A stretch of 64,000 nucleotides of DNA from Nocardia speluncae NBRC 108251 (GTDB taxonomy: Bacteria; Actinomycetota; Actinomycetes; Mycobacteriales; Mycobacteriaceae), in NCBI RefSeq assembly GCF_001613245.1, contig NZ_BDBZ01000007.1, forward strand, positions 62,001 through 126,000, written 5' to 3'. The position numbers and the translations under genes were made by a program. How positions within the stretch are numbered: the first letter of the stretch is position 1; each line of letters begins with the position of its first letter. A model generated the notes under the pieces. It did not search any database. It saw only the letters and a program-made list of their open reading frames with translations, and was not told where the DNA came from. Of the stretch, positions 1 through 8,749 are shown in pieces.

Positions 1-186
1 GACCCCGTCGGGGCCGGTGGACCACTCACCCGGTGCATCGGCGAAACGTTGCGGTGCCGCCGTGAGCCAGTGCAGCCCGGTGACGGAGAGGAAGCCGTGC
101 GGATCGGCCAGGTTCTCCTCCTGCCGCCGGTGCCAGTCCTGCCAGTCGGCGGTGAAGGTATCGGCCGAGGTTGCCGGGGTCGTCAT
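1..186 (-). CDS. DUF1684 family protein, N-terminal part (cut by window edge)
   Basis: Only the first 62 codons are in the window; the gene continues beyond base 1. The reading begins at ATG 186 and contains the DUF1684 opening pattern WQDWHRRQEENL followed by DPHGFLSVTGLHWL, which is typical of the family start. The function of DUF1684 proteins is not established. It follows the second permease gene by 37 bases on the same strand, so it is probably the last gene of the BMP-type ABC transporter operon. Nothing can be said about its C-terminal half. Confidence 0.8.
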   Translation of the reverse strand, partial: MTTPATSADTFTADWQDWHRRQEENLADPHGFLSVTGLHWLTAAPQRFADAPGEWSTGPDGV

Positions 187-223
187 GGGTGTTCCCTCCG
201 GATCGGGGCGAGACTGTGCGTGA

Positions 224-1174
224 TCATCCGCCGCGGCCGCCGAACGAGAAACGTTTCTGCTCGTCCTGATTCTGTCCGCGCACCCGCCGGGGCCGGACGC
301 CGAGCCACACCATGAGCGCCAGCGTCGCCAGATACGGTGCCGCGTCCGAAACCTGCATCGGCAAACCCACGGTTTGCAGGCGGAAGCCGAGGGCCTGCGT
401 GTAGGCATAGCAGGCCAGTGCGAGGAGCAGGGGGCCGGCCCGGCCGGCGGTGAGAAGCAGGGCGAGCACGATGATCCAGCCCCGGCCGGCGGACATGTTC
501 TCGGTGAACAGGGCGACGGCGCCGAGGGCGAGCTCGGCGCCCGCCAGACCGCCGAGTATTCCGGAGAGGACGAGGGCGGCGAAGCGGTAGCCGTCGGGCC
601 GGACGCCGAGTGAGCGGGCGGCGTCCGGGTTTTCGCCGACGCCGCGTAGCCGGGTACCGGCAATGGTGCGGTGCAGCATCAGGTGGGTGAGGGGCACCGC
701 AGCGAGGGCGAGTAGTCCGAGCGGGGTCAGTGCGGCGAGCACCGGTCCGATACCGGGTACTGCGGCGGCGCCGGAGAACCAATGCGGCAGACGTGCCAGA
801 TCGGGGCTCTGGTAGGTGCCACGCACACCGAATACCGCTTCCAGGGCGAAGGTGGTCGCCCCGGCGACGAGCAGGTTGACCGCGGACCCGAGGATGAGCG
901 GATGCCCGAACCGGGTGATCGTGCCGAAGGCGAAGACGCCGGCCGCGGCCGCACCCGCCACAGCCGCGGCGGCGGCCCCCAGGACGGCGCTACCGGTACA
1001 GGCACTGGCGGCGACGGCGGTGAAACAGCCGAGTAGCAGCAGCCCCTCGAGAGCCACGTTGAACACGCCCGCCCGGTGACAGATCAGGCCACCGGCGCCG
1101 AGCAGCAGCAGCGGTGTCGATGAGCGGGCGACGGCGGCGAGCACCTCGGGTGAGATCAGCAGCGCGAGGTTCAC
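224..1174 (-). CDS. ABC transporter permease, BMP/nucleoside type (second permease)
   Basis: Membrane permease of 316 residues from the inner-membrane BPD-transport family 2 (branched-chain/ribose/nucleoside type), with many hydrophobic helices and the pattern GVGENPDAARSLGVRP that is conserved in YufQ/NupQ-like permeases. A GTG start at 1174 overlaps the stop of the preceding permease (GTGA), which decides this start over a much longer upstream reading. With the partner permease, ATPase and BMP lipoprotein it should form an importer. Known relatives carry nucleosides; the actual substrate here is not shown. Confidence 0.88.
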   Translation of the reverse strand: MNLALLISPEVLAAVARSSTPLLLLGAGGLICHRAGVFNVALEGLLLLGCFTAVAASACTGSAVLGAAAAAVAGAAAAGVFAFGTITRFGHPLILGSAVNLLVAGATTFALEAVFGVRGTYQSPDLARLPHWFSGAAAVPGIGPVLAALTPLGLLALAAVPLTHLMLHRTIAGTRLRGVGENPDAARSLGVRPDGYRFAALVLSGILGGLAGAELALGAVALFTENMSAGRGWIIVLALLLTAGRAGPLLLALACYAYTQALGFRLQTVGLPMQVSDAAPYLATLALMVWLGVRPRRVRGQNQDEQKRFSFGGRGG

Positions 1175-2340
1175 CGGCGCACTCCCCAGCGGCGGACCAG
1201 CGCGGCAGGGGTGAGCTGTAGCGAAACCAGGAAAACCACCAGCGCCTGCACCACCGTGGAAACATAGGACGACAACCCGTAATCCCGCTCGAGCTGCGCG
1301 GCGCCCACGCCGAGCGCGGTGAACAGGAACCCGGCCAGGACCACCGCGACCGGACTGGTGCGCGCGAGCAACACCACCAGCAGGGCGGTGATCGCGAACC
1401 CGGTGCCGTTGAGGCCGCCGTCGATGAGCCGGAAGTGTGAACCGAGCACGACCAGCACCCCGACGAGCCCGGCGATCGCGCCGCCGGTGGCCATATTCAC
1501 CACGACGGCCCGCCCGGTGCGCACGCCGACGCCGGCGGCCAGCCGCGGGTTGAGGCCGATGAGTGCGGTCTCGTAGCCGATCGGCAGCCGGTTGTTCACG
1601 AACACGCAGATCACGAAGACGGTGGCGACCACCAGCACCGACCAGTTCACCCCGGCGGCGAGCAGCGTGAGGACATTGCCGGACCCGAACCACGATTCGA
1701 GCAGATCGTGCCCGGCCGAATCCCGGGGTACGAGTGCCGCCACTCGGCGGTCCGCCGGGATCGATGCGGTGGCATCGCGTTTCGATGCCGGATCGGCGAG
1801 CGCCGTGTTGATCAGGTAGGAAGTGAGCGCGATGATCGGGAAATTGAGCAGCAGCGAGGTCGCGAACACCGGCGCCTCGAACCGGGTGAATGCGAGCGCC
1901 GAAGCGGTGGCGGCGAGCGCGCCGCCGGCCGCGGCCGCCACCAGGGCCACCGCGATCGCAATCCAGCCGGGTCCGGGCAGATATAGGGCCACCACCGTCC
2001 CGGCCAGTCCACCGGCCACGAATTGACCGTCACCGCCCAGGTTGAACTGCCCGGCCCGGAAGCAGAACGACAAGGCCAGCCCGAGCCCGATCACCGGAAT
2101 CGCCTGCTGCACGGTGGTCACCAGTCCGGGCCCGGACAGCGACGCCCGCAGCATCGTCGGATAGACGGTGCCCGGCGGATACCCCAGCACGACGAACAGG
2201 CCGGTCACGATGACGGCGGTGGCCGCCACCGCGAGTCCCGTATCGCAGGCCCGCACCCAGGACGCCGGGGCGGTGAACATTCGGCGCAGGCCCGCCCGGC
2301 GTGGGGCCTGCGAGTGGGCAGGTTCGGCGGTGATACTCAC
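1171..2340 (-). CDS. ABC transporter permease, BMP/nucleoside type (first permease)
   Basis: A 389-residue permease with a 40-residue polar N-terminus and then multiple transmembrane helices; it belongs to the same family 2 permeases as YufP/NupP. Segments such as SFCFRAGQFNLGGDGQF and NGTGFAITALLVVLLARTSP match the conserved cytoplasmic and membrane patterns of this family. Its start overlaps the ATPase stop (ATGA at 2337-2340) and its stop overlaps the next permease start, so the three genes are translationally coupled. It forms the channel together with the product of 224-1174. Confidence 0.88.
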   Translation of the reverse strand: MSITAEPAHSQAPRRAGLRRMFTAPASWVRACDTGLAVAATAVIVTGLFVVLGYPPGTVYPTMLRASLSGPGLVTTVQQAIPVIGLGLALSFCFRAGQFNLGGDGQFVAGGLAGTVVALYLPGPGWIAIAVALVAAAAGGALAATASALAFTRFEAPVFATSLLLNFPIIALTSYLINTALADPASKRDATASIPADRRVAALVPRDSAGHDLLESWFGSGNVLTLLAAGVNWSVLVVATVFVICVFVNNRLPIGYETALIGLNPRLAAGVGVRTGRAVVVNMATGGAIAGLVGVLVVLGSHFRLIDGGLNGTGFAITALLVVLLARTSPVAVVLAGFLFTALGVGAAQLERDYGLSSYVSTVVQALVVFLVSLQLTPAALVRRWGVRR

Positions 2341-3890
2341 CCGGCCACCTCGGCGACGACCGCATCACGCTCCGGTACCGAGGCTTCGGGTACCGTGCCG
2401 CCCGACATCAGGATCCCGATCGTTTCGGGATCGGCCGCTGCCGCGTCGAGTTCCCCGCTGATCACCCCCGCAGAGAGCACCACGATCCGGTCGCTGAGCG
2501 CGCGCAGTTCGGCCAGGTCACTGGAGATCAGCAGGACCGCACCCCCGCCGGCCCGGTATTCGTCGAGGCATTCGTAGATGAATTCGACGGCACCGAGATC
2601 GACACCGCGGGTGGGCTGTTCGGCCACCAGCAACTGTGCCGAATGGGCGAGTTCGCGGGCCACGACGAGTTTCTGGGTATTGCCACCGGACAGCGCGCGA
2701 ACCGGGTCGGCCGGATCGGCGACCTTGATCCCGAAGCGGCCGATCAGGTCACGGGCGTGCGCCCGGAGGGCTCGTGGCCGCAGAATGCCGCGGATCGCCA
2801 GGGGCGGGTGGCGGTGGAACCCGGCCGCCAGGTTGACGGCGACGGAGCCGTCCGCGGCCACCCCGTCGCGATAGCGGTCCTCAGGGATATGGGCGAGTCC
2901 GGCCCGGCGGCGGCCGCCGTTGTCCAGCTCGGTCATCTCGGCACCGTTCAGTTCGATCGAGCCTGAGGTCAGCATCTGGTGCCCGGCCAGCACGGCGGCC
3001 AGGGTCTCCTGGCCGTTACCGGCAACCCCGGCGATCCCGACGATCTCACCGGCACGCACGGTGAGTGAAATATCGTGTAGGGCACCGGGCCCGGATAAAG
3101 CGGTTCGTGCACCGGTGACGCGAAGCACCGGCCCGCCCGCAGGACCCCCGGCGCGACGAGGCCGCGGGTCGACCAGGCGGCCGGTCATGTGCCGAGCCAG
3201 TTCGGTGGTACCGGTTGCTGCCACCGCGGATTCGAAAACCTTCCGGCCGTCGCGGAGTACGATCACGCGGTCGGCGACGGCCATGACTTCGTCGAGTTTA
3301 TGGGTGATGAGCACAACCGACCGGCCCTGGGCAGTGAATGTGCGCAGCACCCGGAACAGTGCCCGGGCCTCCTGTGGTGTCAGGACGCCGGTGGGTTCGT
3401 CCAGAATCAACAGTTCCGCACCGCGGTACAGGGCCTTGAGGATCTCGATACGTTGCAGCACCCCCACCGGAAGTCCCGCGACCGGTTCGTGCACCGGGAC
3501 CGCGAGCCCGTGTTCGGCCGCCAGCGCGGTGACCCGCCGGACGGCTTCGGTGCGGCGCAGCACACCCCAGCGGCCGGGTTCGGCGCCGTAGCAGATGTTC
3601 TCGGCCACCGACAGTTCGCCGAAGAGCTGGAAGTGCTGGAACACCATGCCCAATCCGTGCGCGATCGCCTCGGCCGCCGAGGCGAACTCCACCGGCTGCC
3701 CGTCGAGCACGATACGGCCCGAATCGGGGCTCACCAGGCCGTACAGGATGGACATGAGGGTGGTTTTCCCGGCGCCGTTCTCTCCGACCACGGCGAGCAC
3801 CTCACCGGGGCCGAGGGTGAACGAGATACCGTCGTTGGCGCGCACCGGGCCGAAACGTTTGGTGATGCCGTCGAGCTCGAGCGTGGGCAC
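2337..3890 (-). CDS. ABC transporter ATP-binding protein with two nucleotide-binding domains
   Basis: A 517-residue double ATPase of the sugar/nucleoside type (YufO/NupO, RbsA-like). Domain 1 has Walker A GENGAGKTT (residues 36-44), Walker B LLILDEPTGVLTPQE and a degenerate signature LPVGVLQRIEI. Domain 2 lacks a normal Walker A (GVAGNGQETL) but keeps the signature LSGGNTQKLVVAREL. That asymmetry is usual for this family. It would energise uptake through the two permeases that follow with 4-bp overlaps; the lipoprotein gene precedes it by 9 bases. Confidence 0.92.
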   Translation of the reverse strand: MPTLELDGITKRFGPVRANDGISFTLGPGEVLAVVGENGAGKTTLMSILYGLVSPDSGRIVLDGQPVEFASAAEAIAHGLGMVFQHFQLFGELSVAENICYGAEPGRWGVLRRTEAVRRVTALAAEHGLAVPVHEPVAGLPVGVLQRIEILKALYRGAELLILDEPTGVLTPQEARALFRVLRTFTAQGRSVVLITHKLDEVMAVADRVIVLRDGRKVFESAVAATGTTELARHMTGRLVDPRPRRAGGPAGGPVLRVTGARTALSGPGALHDISLTVRAGEIVGIAGVAGNGQETLAAVLAGHQMLTSGSIELNGAEMTELDNGGRRRAGLAHIPEDRYRDGVAADGSVAVNLAAGFHRHPPLAIRGILRPRALRAHARDLIGRFGIKVADPADPVRALSGGNTQKLVVARELAHSAQLLVAEQPTRGVDLGAVEFIYECLDEYRAGGGAVLLISSDLAELRALSDRIVVLSAGVISGELDAAAADPETIGILMSGGTVPEASVPERDAVVAEVAG

Positions 3891-3899
3891 GGGTGGCGC

Positions 3900-4922
3900 C
3901 TATTCGCCGGGCGCGCGGACCGTGACCCGGCCGGCCACGATATTGTCACGGGTCTGCCGGACCTGCGCGACGATATCGGGATGATCGAGGATCACGCAAC
4001 CGCTCGCGGCGGCGTCGTCGGTCAGTGAGGTGACCGTCGAACCGCCCTCGGCCAGGCCGTAGGCCTTCGAGGTGCCGCCGGGCACGCCGTCACGGACGGC
4101 GGCGAGCAGATCCAGCACCACCGTATCGATGCGTTTGATGGCATTGTCGACGACCCGGCCCGGCGCGAGCGGGCACTGGTTCACATCGACGCCGTAGGCG
4201 AACACCCGGCGCTCGACGGCCGCTTCGAAGATGCCCCCGTTCCCGCCACCGGTCACGGCGTATATCTGATCGGCGCCGTTGTGGATCGCGGTGAGTGCGA
4301 GCTCCTTCGAACGAGCCGGATCGCCCACCGCATTGTCGCCGCCGACGAACAGCTGGGTGTCGGTCACCGCGGGGTTCACGCTGCGGGCGCCCTGCGCGAA
4401 TGCATCCGACCAGCGGTGGAAGAACGGTGAATCCAGCGCTGCGACGGAGGCCAGGTGACCGCTGCGGCTGAGTAGAGCGGCTTCGACACCCAGGAGATAC
4501 GACGCCTCGTGCTCCTTGAATGTCGCGCAGCGCAGATTTTCCGGAATCGGGTCGGGACAGGAATCGATGAGTACGAACTGCTGGTCCGGGTATTGTTCGG
4601 CGTACTCGACAGCGAGATCGTCGAATTCGTAGGTGATCAGCACGATCGCCTCGGGGCCGGCGGCGATTGCCGCCTCGATATTGGCGCGGCGCGACTGCTC
4701 GTCCTTGCTTTCGTAGGTGCGCGCACCACCGCCCAGGGCGGCCGCGGCGGCGGCGGTGCCGGTATCACCGAGCTGGAGGAATTCGTTCTGGCCGATCGGC
4801 GCGTTGGTGATGTAGACGAACGCCGGGGAGTCGTTCTGCGCGATGCCGCCACCGCAGGCCGTGCCGGCGGCCACGACCGCAAGCACGGCGCAGAGTCGCC
4901 CGAACCATCGGGGGATACGCAT
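3900..4922 (-). CDS. BMP family ABC transporter substrate-binding lipoprotein
   Basis: A 340-residue exported lipoprotein: the signal peptide ends in a lipobox-like AAGTAC with Cys at about residue 23. The body follows the BMP/Med (PnrA-like) fold with YITNAPIGQNEFLQ near the N-terminus, IVLITYEFDD and the GGGNGGIFEAA loop. Family members bind purine or pyrimidine nucleosides on the cell surface. The gene begins 3 bases after the stop of the DszC/SfnB-like monooxygenase, so both are in one operon. Whether the ligand is a nucleoside or a sulfur-containing compound handled by that oxygenase cannot be decided. Confidence 0.88.
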   Translation of the reverse strand: MRIPRWFGRLCAVLAVVAAGTACGGGIAQNDSPAFVYITNAPIGQNEFLQLGDTGTAAAAAALGGGARTYESKDEQSRRANIEAAIAAGPEAIVLITYEFDDLAVEYAEQYPDQQFVLIDSCPDPIPENLRCATFKEHEASYLLGVEAALLSRSGHLASVAALDSPFFHRWSDAFAQGARSVNPAVTDTQLFVGGDNAVGDPARSKELALTAIHNGADQIYAVTGGGNGGIFEAAVERRVFAYGVDVNQCPLAPGRVVDNAIKRIDTVVLDLLAAVRDGVPGGTSKAYGLAEGGSTVTSLTDDAAASGCVILDHPDIVAQVRQTRDNIVAGRVTVRAPGE

Positions 4923-4925
4923 CGG

Positions 4926-6122
4926 CTATGTCCTGTCGGCCCGCTCGGCGGCGAGGCTGTTGAGATAACTGCGGGGTGCGGTGCCGTTCACCGTGTGGTC
5001 ACCGATGAGTGCGGCCTTGTAGGCGGCCGGATTGTGGGAGGAGATGGTGCGGGCGTTACGCCAGTGCCGGTCGAGCCCGGCGGCGGCCCGTACCGCGGTG
5101 GCGCTGCCCGCGTCGAACAATCGCCAGGTCGCGGCTCCGGCCAGGTCCGTGTTGGTGACCTGGGTGGCCGCCGAGTCCAGCAGGGCCTGCTCGGCCCGGT
5201 GCGGGGCCGGGTCGGCGGCGAATTCGTCGAGGGTGCGGGCCAGTAGCAGCACAGTGGCACGGGCGGTGTATGCCTTGGCCGCCACCTCACCGGCGATCTG
5301 TAACACCTGCGGGTCCTGCGCCGGTTCAGGAGTGGAGGCGAGCGGGTAACTGCGGGTGCGAGACCGGACGAGGGCGGCGGCGTCGTTCGCGCCGGCCTGC
5401 ACGATACCGGCCTGGACCGCCGACAACACGAACTGGTAAAACGCCTCCATATAGTCGTTGAGCAGCGGATTGCGATGGTGCAGTAGGTAGTCCGGGTCTA
5501 CCCAGACATCCTCGAATACCGCTGTTCCGCTGGCAGTGAGCCGTTGCCCGAAGCCGTCCCAGTCGTCGACGATGGTGACTCCCGCGCAATGCCGCGGAAC
5601 CAGGGCCGAGACGAATTCGCCGTCCACGACGACCAGCACGTTCAGCCAGTCGGCGTAGAGACTGCCGGTGGTGTAGAACTTGCGGCCGTTCAGCAGATAG
5701 TGGTCACCGGCATGTTCCAGAGTGGCAGACAACGAATTCAAGCTCGACGTATTCGTTTCCGTCCCCGCGGGTCCGAAGAACGCGCCGCCGGCGGCGGCCC
5801 GCAGCAGGCTGTCGCGAGCGGGACCCGGCGCGGCCTGGCAAAGGATCTCGACGAGCCCGGAATGGCCACGCAGGACCTGCGCCAGATTGGAATCCGCCGC
5901 CGCGATATCGATCAGGACCCGGGCCAGCACGCTCACTTCGGCGCCGGCGCCGCCGAACTCGGGCGGCACTCGCAGCGCACCCACGCCGGCCGCCAGCAGG
6001 TCCGACAGGTGCCGCGTGGGCAATATGTGCCGGGCGTCCCGCTCGGCCGCACCGGCCGAAAGTCCGGAGACGACCTCGGCTAGGCGTTCGAGGCGGGCAG
6101 GAAGATCGTCGGCTGAAACCAT
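4926..6122 (-). CDS. Acyl-CoA dehydrogenase-like flavin monooxygenase (DszC/SfnB type)
   Basis: A 398-residue protein of the acyl-CoA dehydrogenase fold. The C-terminal block LDRHWRNARTISSHNP is the hallmark of the DszC/SfnB/HpaB-like monooxygenase branch rather than true dehydrogenases, and the N-terminus has ALRVPPEFGGAG and ADSNLAQVLRGH. Relatives use reduced flavin and O2 to oxidise sulfur or nitrogen compounds. ATG 6122 has GAGG five bases upstream and is preferred to a 70-codon longer reading that lacks family homology. It is the first gene of the BMP importer operon and is divergent from the C-nucleoside cluster. A close relative lies at 29277-30491. Confidence 0.82.
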   Translation of the reverse strand: MVSADDLPARLERLAEVVSGLSAGAAERDARHILPTRHLSDLLAAGVGALRVPPEFGGAGAEVSVLARVLIDIAAADSNLAQVLRGHSGLVEILCQAAPGPARDSLLRAAAGGAFFGPAGTETNTSSLNSLSATLEHAGDHYLLNGRKFYTTGSLYADWLNVLVVVDGEFVSALVPRHCAGVTIVDDWDGFGQRLTASGTAVFEDVWVDPDYLLHHRNPLLNDYMEAFYQFVLSAVQAGIVQAGANDAAALVRSRTRSYPLASTPEPAQDPQVLQIAGEVAAKAYTARATVLLLARTLDEFAADPAPHRAEQALLDSAATQVTNTDLAGAATWRLFDAGSATAVRAAAGLDRHWRNARTISSHNPAAYKAALIGDHTVNGTAPRSYLNSLAAERADRT

Positions 6123-6334
6123 TCGATACCTCGTTCGGGTGCGGGCGCGATACCGCCGGGCGACCGCGCGGGAAAGCGGATTTCGCAGGAGAAAACCACG
6201 AAACATACGGCGCCGGAAACGCTTCGGCTCACCGTGGCCGAAATGGTGGTCCCGGCGGTTCGCCCGGCGCACCATCACGGAACAGTCAGTGCCCCGCGTC
6301 CACACCCGTACTCCCGGGGGAACGGAGTCCATGT

Positions 6335-7336
6335 ATGTCCGATGCCGACCGCAACAGCTTCGTGTCGATCAGGATCGCCGCGGAAGTCGATACCGCCCTG
6401 CGCCGCGGCCATCCCGTGGTGGCACTGGAATCCAATGTCATCGCCCACGGCTTCCGCCGGCCCGGCAACCTCGCGGTCGGCCGCGAGGTCGAGCAGGTGG
6501 TGCGGGCAGGAGGCGCGGTGCCCGCGACGATCGCGATCGTGGACGGCGCCGTCGTCATCGGCCTGGAAGACACCGAACTGCAACGCCTCGCCACCGCCTC
6601 CGGCGTCGCCAAGGTCAGCAGTCGCGATATTGCCGTAGCGGTTGCCGGGGGCGGGCTCGGCGCGACCACGATTTCGGCGACCATGGCGCTGGCCCGGCAC
6701 GTGGGAATCGGCACCGTGGCCTCGGCCGGGCTGGGGGGTGTGCACCGCGGTGCCGAGGATTCCCTGGATATCTCCTCGGATCTGACCGAACTCGCCCGCA
6801 CCGGTCTGATCGTCGTGTGTGCCGGTGTGAAGAAGATCCTCGATATCGGCCGGACCCTGGAGTTCCTGGAAACCCAGGGCACCCCCGTGATCGGCTACGG
6901 ATACGACCGGTTTCCCGCGTTCTACTGCCGCGACAGCGGGTTCCCGGTGCCCGTGCAAATCGACGATCCGCGCCGCATCGCCGAGGTCGCCCGGCTGCAC
7001 CGGCGGTTCGCCGGGGGCGGATCGGTCCTGGTCACCCACCCTATCCCCGAGGCGGACGCACTGGACGGCGACACCATCGAGGAGGCCATCGCGCAGGCCC
7101 TGGCCGATACCGCGGCCGCCGGTATCACCGGATCCGCGGTGACCACCGCGGTGCTGCGAGCGGTCGACGATGCCACCGGCGGTGCGGCCGCGGCCGCGAA
7201 CCGCGCGGTCCTACTGAGCACCACCGCGGCCGCCACCGATATCGAGGTGGCGCGCGCCGCAATCCACCGCACGAGCGGGCCGCCGGAACCGGCCGGCCCG
7301 GCCACGACCGGAACGGAGCCCGCCCATGTCCGTTGA
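6335..7336 (+). CDS. psuG: Pseudouridine-5'-phosphate glycosidase family (MinB/IndA-like C-glycosynthase)
   Basis: A 333-residue PsuG homologue. The three catalytic residues known from E. coli PsuG are all in place: Glu32 in VVALESN, Lys93 in AKVSSRD and Lys166 in CAGVKKILD, and the GGVHRGAE segment is intact. PsuG reversibly joins uracil and ribose 5-phosphate through a C-C bond. In indigoidine and minimycin clusters this family (IndA, MinB) accompanies the NRPS and is thought to attach the oxazine base to ribose 5-phosphate. No pseudouridine kinase (PfkB type) lies nearby, which argues against simple pseudouridine catabolism. GGAG sits 8 bases before ATG 6335. It is the first gene of the operon. 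Confidence 0.93.
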   Translation: MSDADRNSFVSIRIAAEVDTALRRGHPVVALESNVIAHGFRRPGNLAVGREVEQVVRAGGAVPATIAIVDGAVVIGLEDTELQRLATASGVAKVSSRDIAVAVAGGGLGATTISATMALARHVGIGTVASAGLGGVHRGAEDSLDISSDLTELARTGLIVVCAGVKKILDIGRTLEFLETQGTPVIGYGYDRFPAFYCRDSGFPVPVQIDDPRRIAEVARLHRRFAGGGSVLVTHPIPEADALDGDTIEEAIAQALADTAAAGITGSAVTTAVLRAVDDATGGAAAAANRAVLLSTTAAATDIEVARAAIHRTSGPPEPAGPATTGTEPAHVR

Positions 7337-8039
7337 ACCTTCGGCGCTGTTGTTCGATCTGGACGGCACCCTGCTCGACACCCCCCGCGCCATCGCCGAG
7401 CAGTTCTCGGCAGCCGTCGAAACCGTCACCGGTAACCACCCGGGTATCGAAGCGGCCCGCCGGCTGATCGGCGCACCGCTGGAACGTATGGCCGCCACAT
7501 TGTCCGGTAGCGAACCGGATTCGGTGGTGGCCGCCGCCGTGGCCGCCGAATACCTCGTGCGGTACCGGGAACTGATCGTTCCGAAAGCGGCGGATCTGCT
7601 GTTCCCCGGCGTGGGCGCGGGGCTGGCCCGGTTCACCGCCGCCGGGCTGGTGCCGGCCGTGGTCACCAGCAAGAAGCACCACAGTGCCGAGCTGATATTG
7701 GAAGCCGCCGGTATCCGCGACCGGTTCGCGGTCGTGATCGGCGCCGATGATGTCGGTAATCCGAAGCCCCACCGGGACAGCGCTGATGCCGCCCTGGCCG
7801 GTGCGGGCCTGCACGATATCGGCCCGGCCGGTGCGGTGATCGGCGATACCGCAGGCGATATCGGCCTCGGCCGCGCTATCGGGGCATTCACGATCGGGGT
7901 GAGCTACGGGGTGTATTCGCCGGAGCAGATCACCGCGACGACCCCCGATCTCGTCGCCCACACCTTCGACGACCTCACCTACGCCGTGCTACGGCGCCAC
8001 CGCAGTCTCTCCTCGGATCGAAAGCGAGACCGGATATGA
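7326..8039 (+). CDS. HAD family phosphatase (MinC N-domain/IndB-like)
   Basis: A 237-residue haloacid dehalogenase-like hydrolase with motif I FDLDGTLLDT (nucleophile Asp11, Asp13), a C1 helical cap, the motif II/III region VVTSKKHH and a C-terminal GDTAGDIGLGRAIG that carries the acidic motif IV. It overlaps the PsuG gene by 11 bases and the UPRT gene by 4 (ATGA). In the published minimycin pathway the N-terminal phosphatase domain of MinC dephosphorylates the C-nucleotide and is part of self-protection; this stand-alone gene probably does the same. A phosphoglycolate-type housekeeping activity is the alternative. Confidence 0.88.
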   Translation: MSVEPSALLFDLDGTLLDTPRAIAEQFSAAVETVTGNHPGIEAARRLIGAPLERMAATLSGSEPDSVVAAAVAAEYLVRYRELIVPKAADLLFPGVGAGLARFTAAGLVPAVVTSKKHHSAELILEAAGIRDRFAVVIGADDVGNPKPHRDSADAALAGAGLHDIGPAGAVIGDTAGDIGLGRAIGAFTIGVSYGVYSPEQITATTPDLVAHTFDDLTYAVLRRHRSLSSDRKRDRI

Positions 8040-8740
8040 CCACATGGACCCACCCGGCGACCGAACCCGTCCGGATCGACAAATACCTCGGGGTCAATGT
8101 TTTCGAACTCCCGCACCGGCCGGGACTGCTCGCCCTGCACACCGAGGCCCGCGATACGGGTACCGGCCAGGAGCGGTTCGTCCGCACCACCGGGCGGATC
8201 ATCCGGCTGCTGCTCGAGGAGGCGCTCTCGCACCTCGAACATCGCCCGCACGCGGTCACCACGCCCACGGGATATGAATTCGACGGCACCCGGGCGGTGT
8301 CGCCGCGACTGTACGCGGTGACGATTCCGCGGGCCGGAGATGCGCTCGAAAGCGGACTTCGAGAGATCCGGCCCGATACCCGCCTGGGCAAGATTCTCAT
8401 CCAGCGCGATCCCACCACCAAACAGCCGAAGTTGTTCTACCGCAAACTACCGCCGGATATCGCCGGACAGGAAGTGCTGCTGCTGGATCCGACCATCGCC
8501 ACCGGCGGCACCCTGCTCACCGCGGTGAACGAACTCGTCGCCGCCGGGGTCGAGGAGCACCGGATCATCGTGGTCAATGTGCTCACCTGCCCGCAGGCCA
8601 TCGCCACGGTGCTCTCCCGGCGCCCGGACCTGCGGATCGTGACCTCCCATATCGATACCGGCCTCACCGACCAGGCGTTCATGCTGCCCGGTATCGGCGA
8701 TTTCGGGGACCGATTCCACGGCACGGTAACCGGCGCGTGA
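8036..8740 (+). CDS. upp: Uracil phosphoribosyltransferase (MinD-like)
   Basis: A 234-residue type I phosphoribosyltransferase. The PRPP loop LDPTIATGGT occupies residues 150-159 and the C-terminal uracil-binding segment GIGDFGDRFHGT matches the UPRT pattern GLGDAGDR. It converts uracil and PRPP to UMP. In the minimycin producer MinD is a UPRT that raises the UMP pool so that the toxic C-nucleoside monophosphate is out-competed; placement between the phosphatase and the NRPS supports that role. A chromosomal upp normally sits elsewhere, but I cannot see whether another copy exists in this genome. Confidence 0.9.
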   Translation: MTTWTHPATEPVRIDKYLGVNVFELPHRPGLLALHTEARDTGTGQERFVRTTGRIIRLLLEEALSHLEHRPHAVTTPTGYEFDGTRAVSPRLYAVTIPRAGDALESGLREIRPDTRLGKILIQRDPTTKQPKLFYRKLPPDIAGQEVLLLDPTIATGGTLLTAVNELVAAGVEEHRIIVVNVLTCPQAIATVLSRRPDLRIVTSHIDTGLTDQAFMLPGIGDFGDRFHGTVTGA

Positions 8741-8749
8741 GGAGCAGCC

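Noticed and set aside
6335..8740. Simple pseudouridine salvage operon
   Set aside because: There is no PfkB-type pseudouridine kinase, and the genes are coupled to an indigoidine-type NRPS, MFS exporter and DUF4243 gene.
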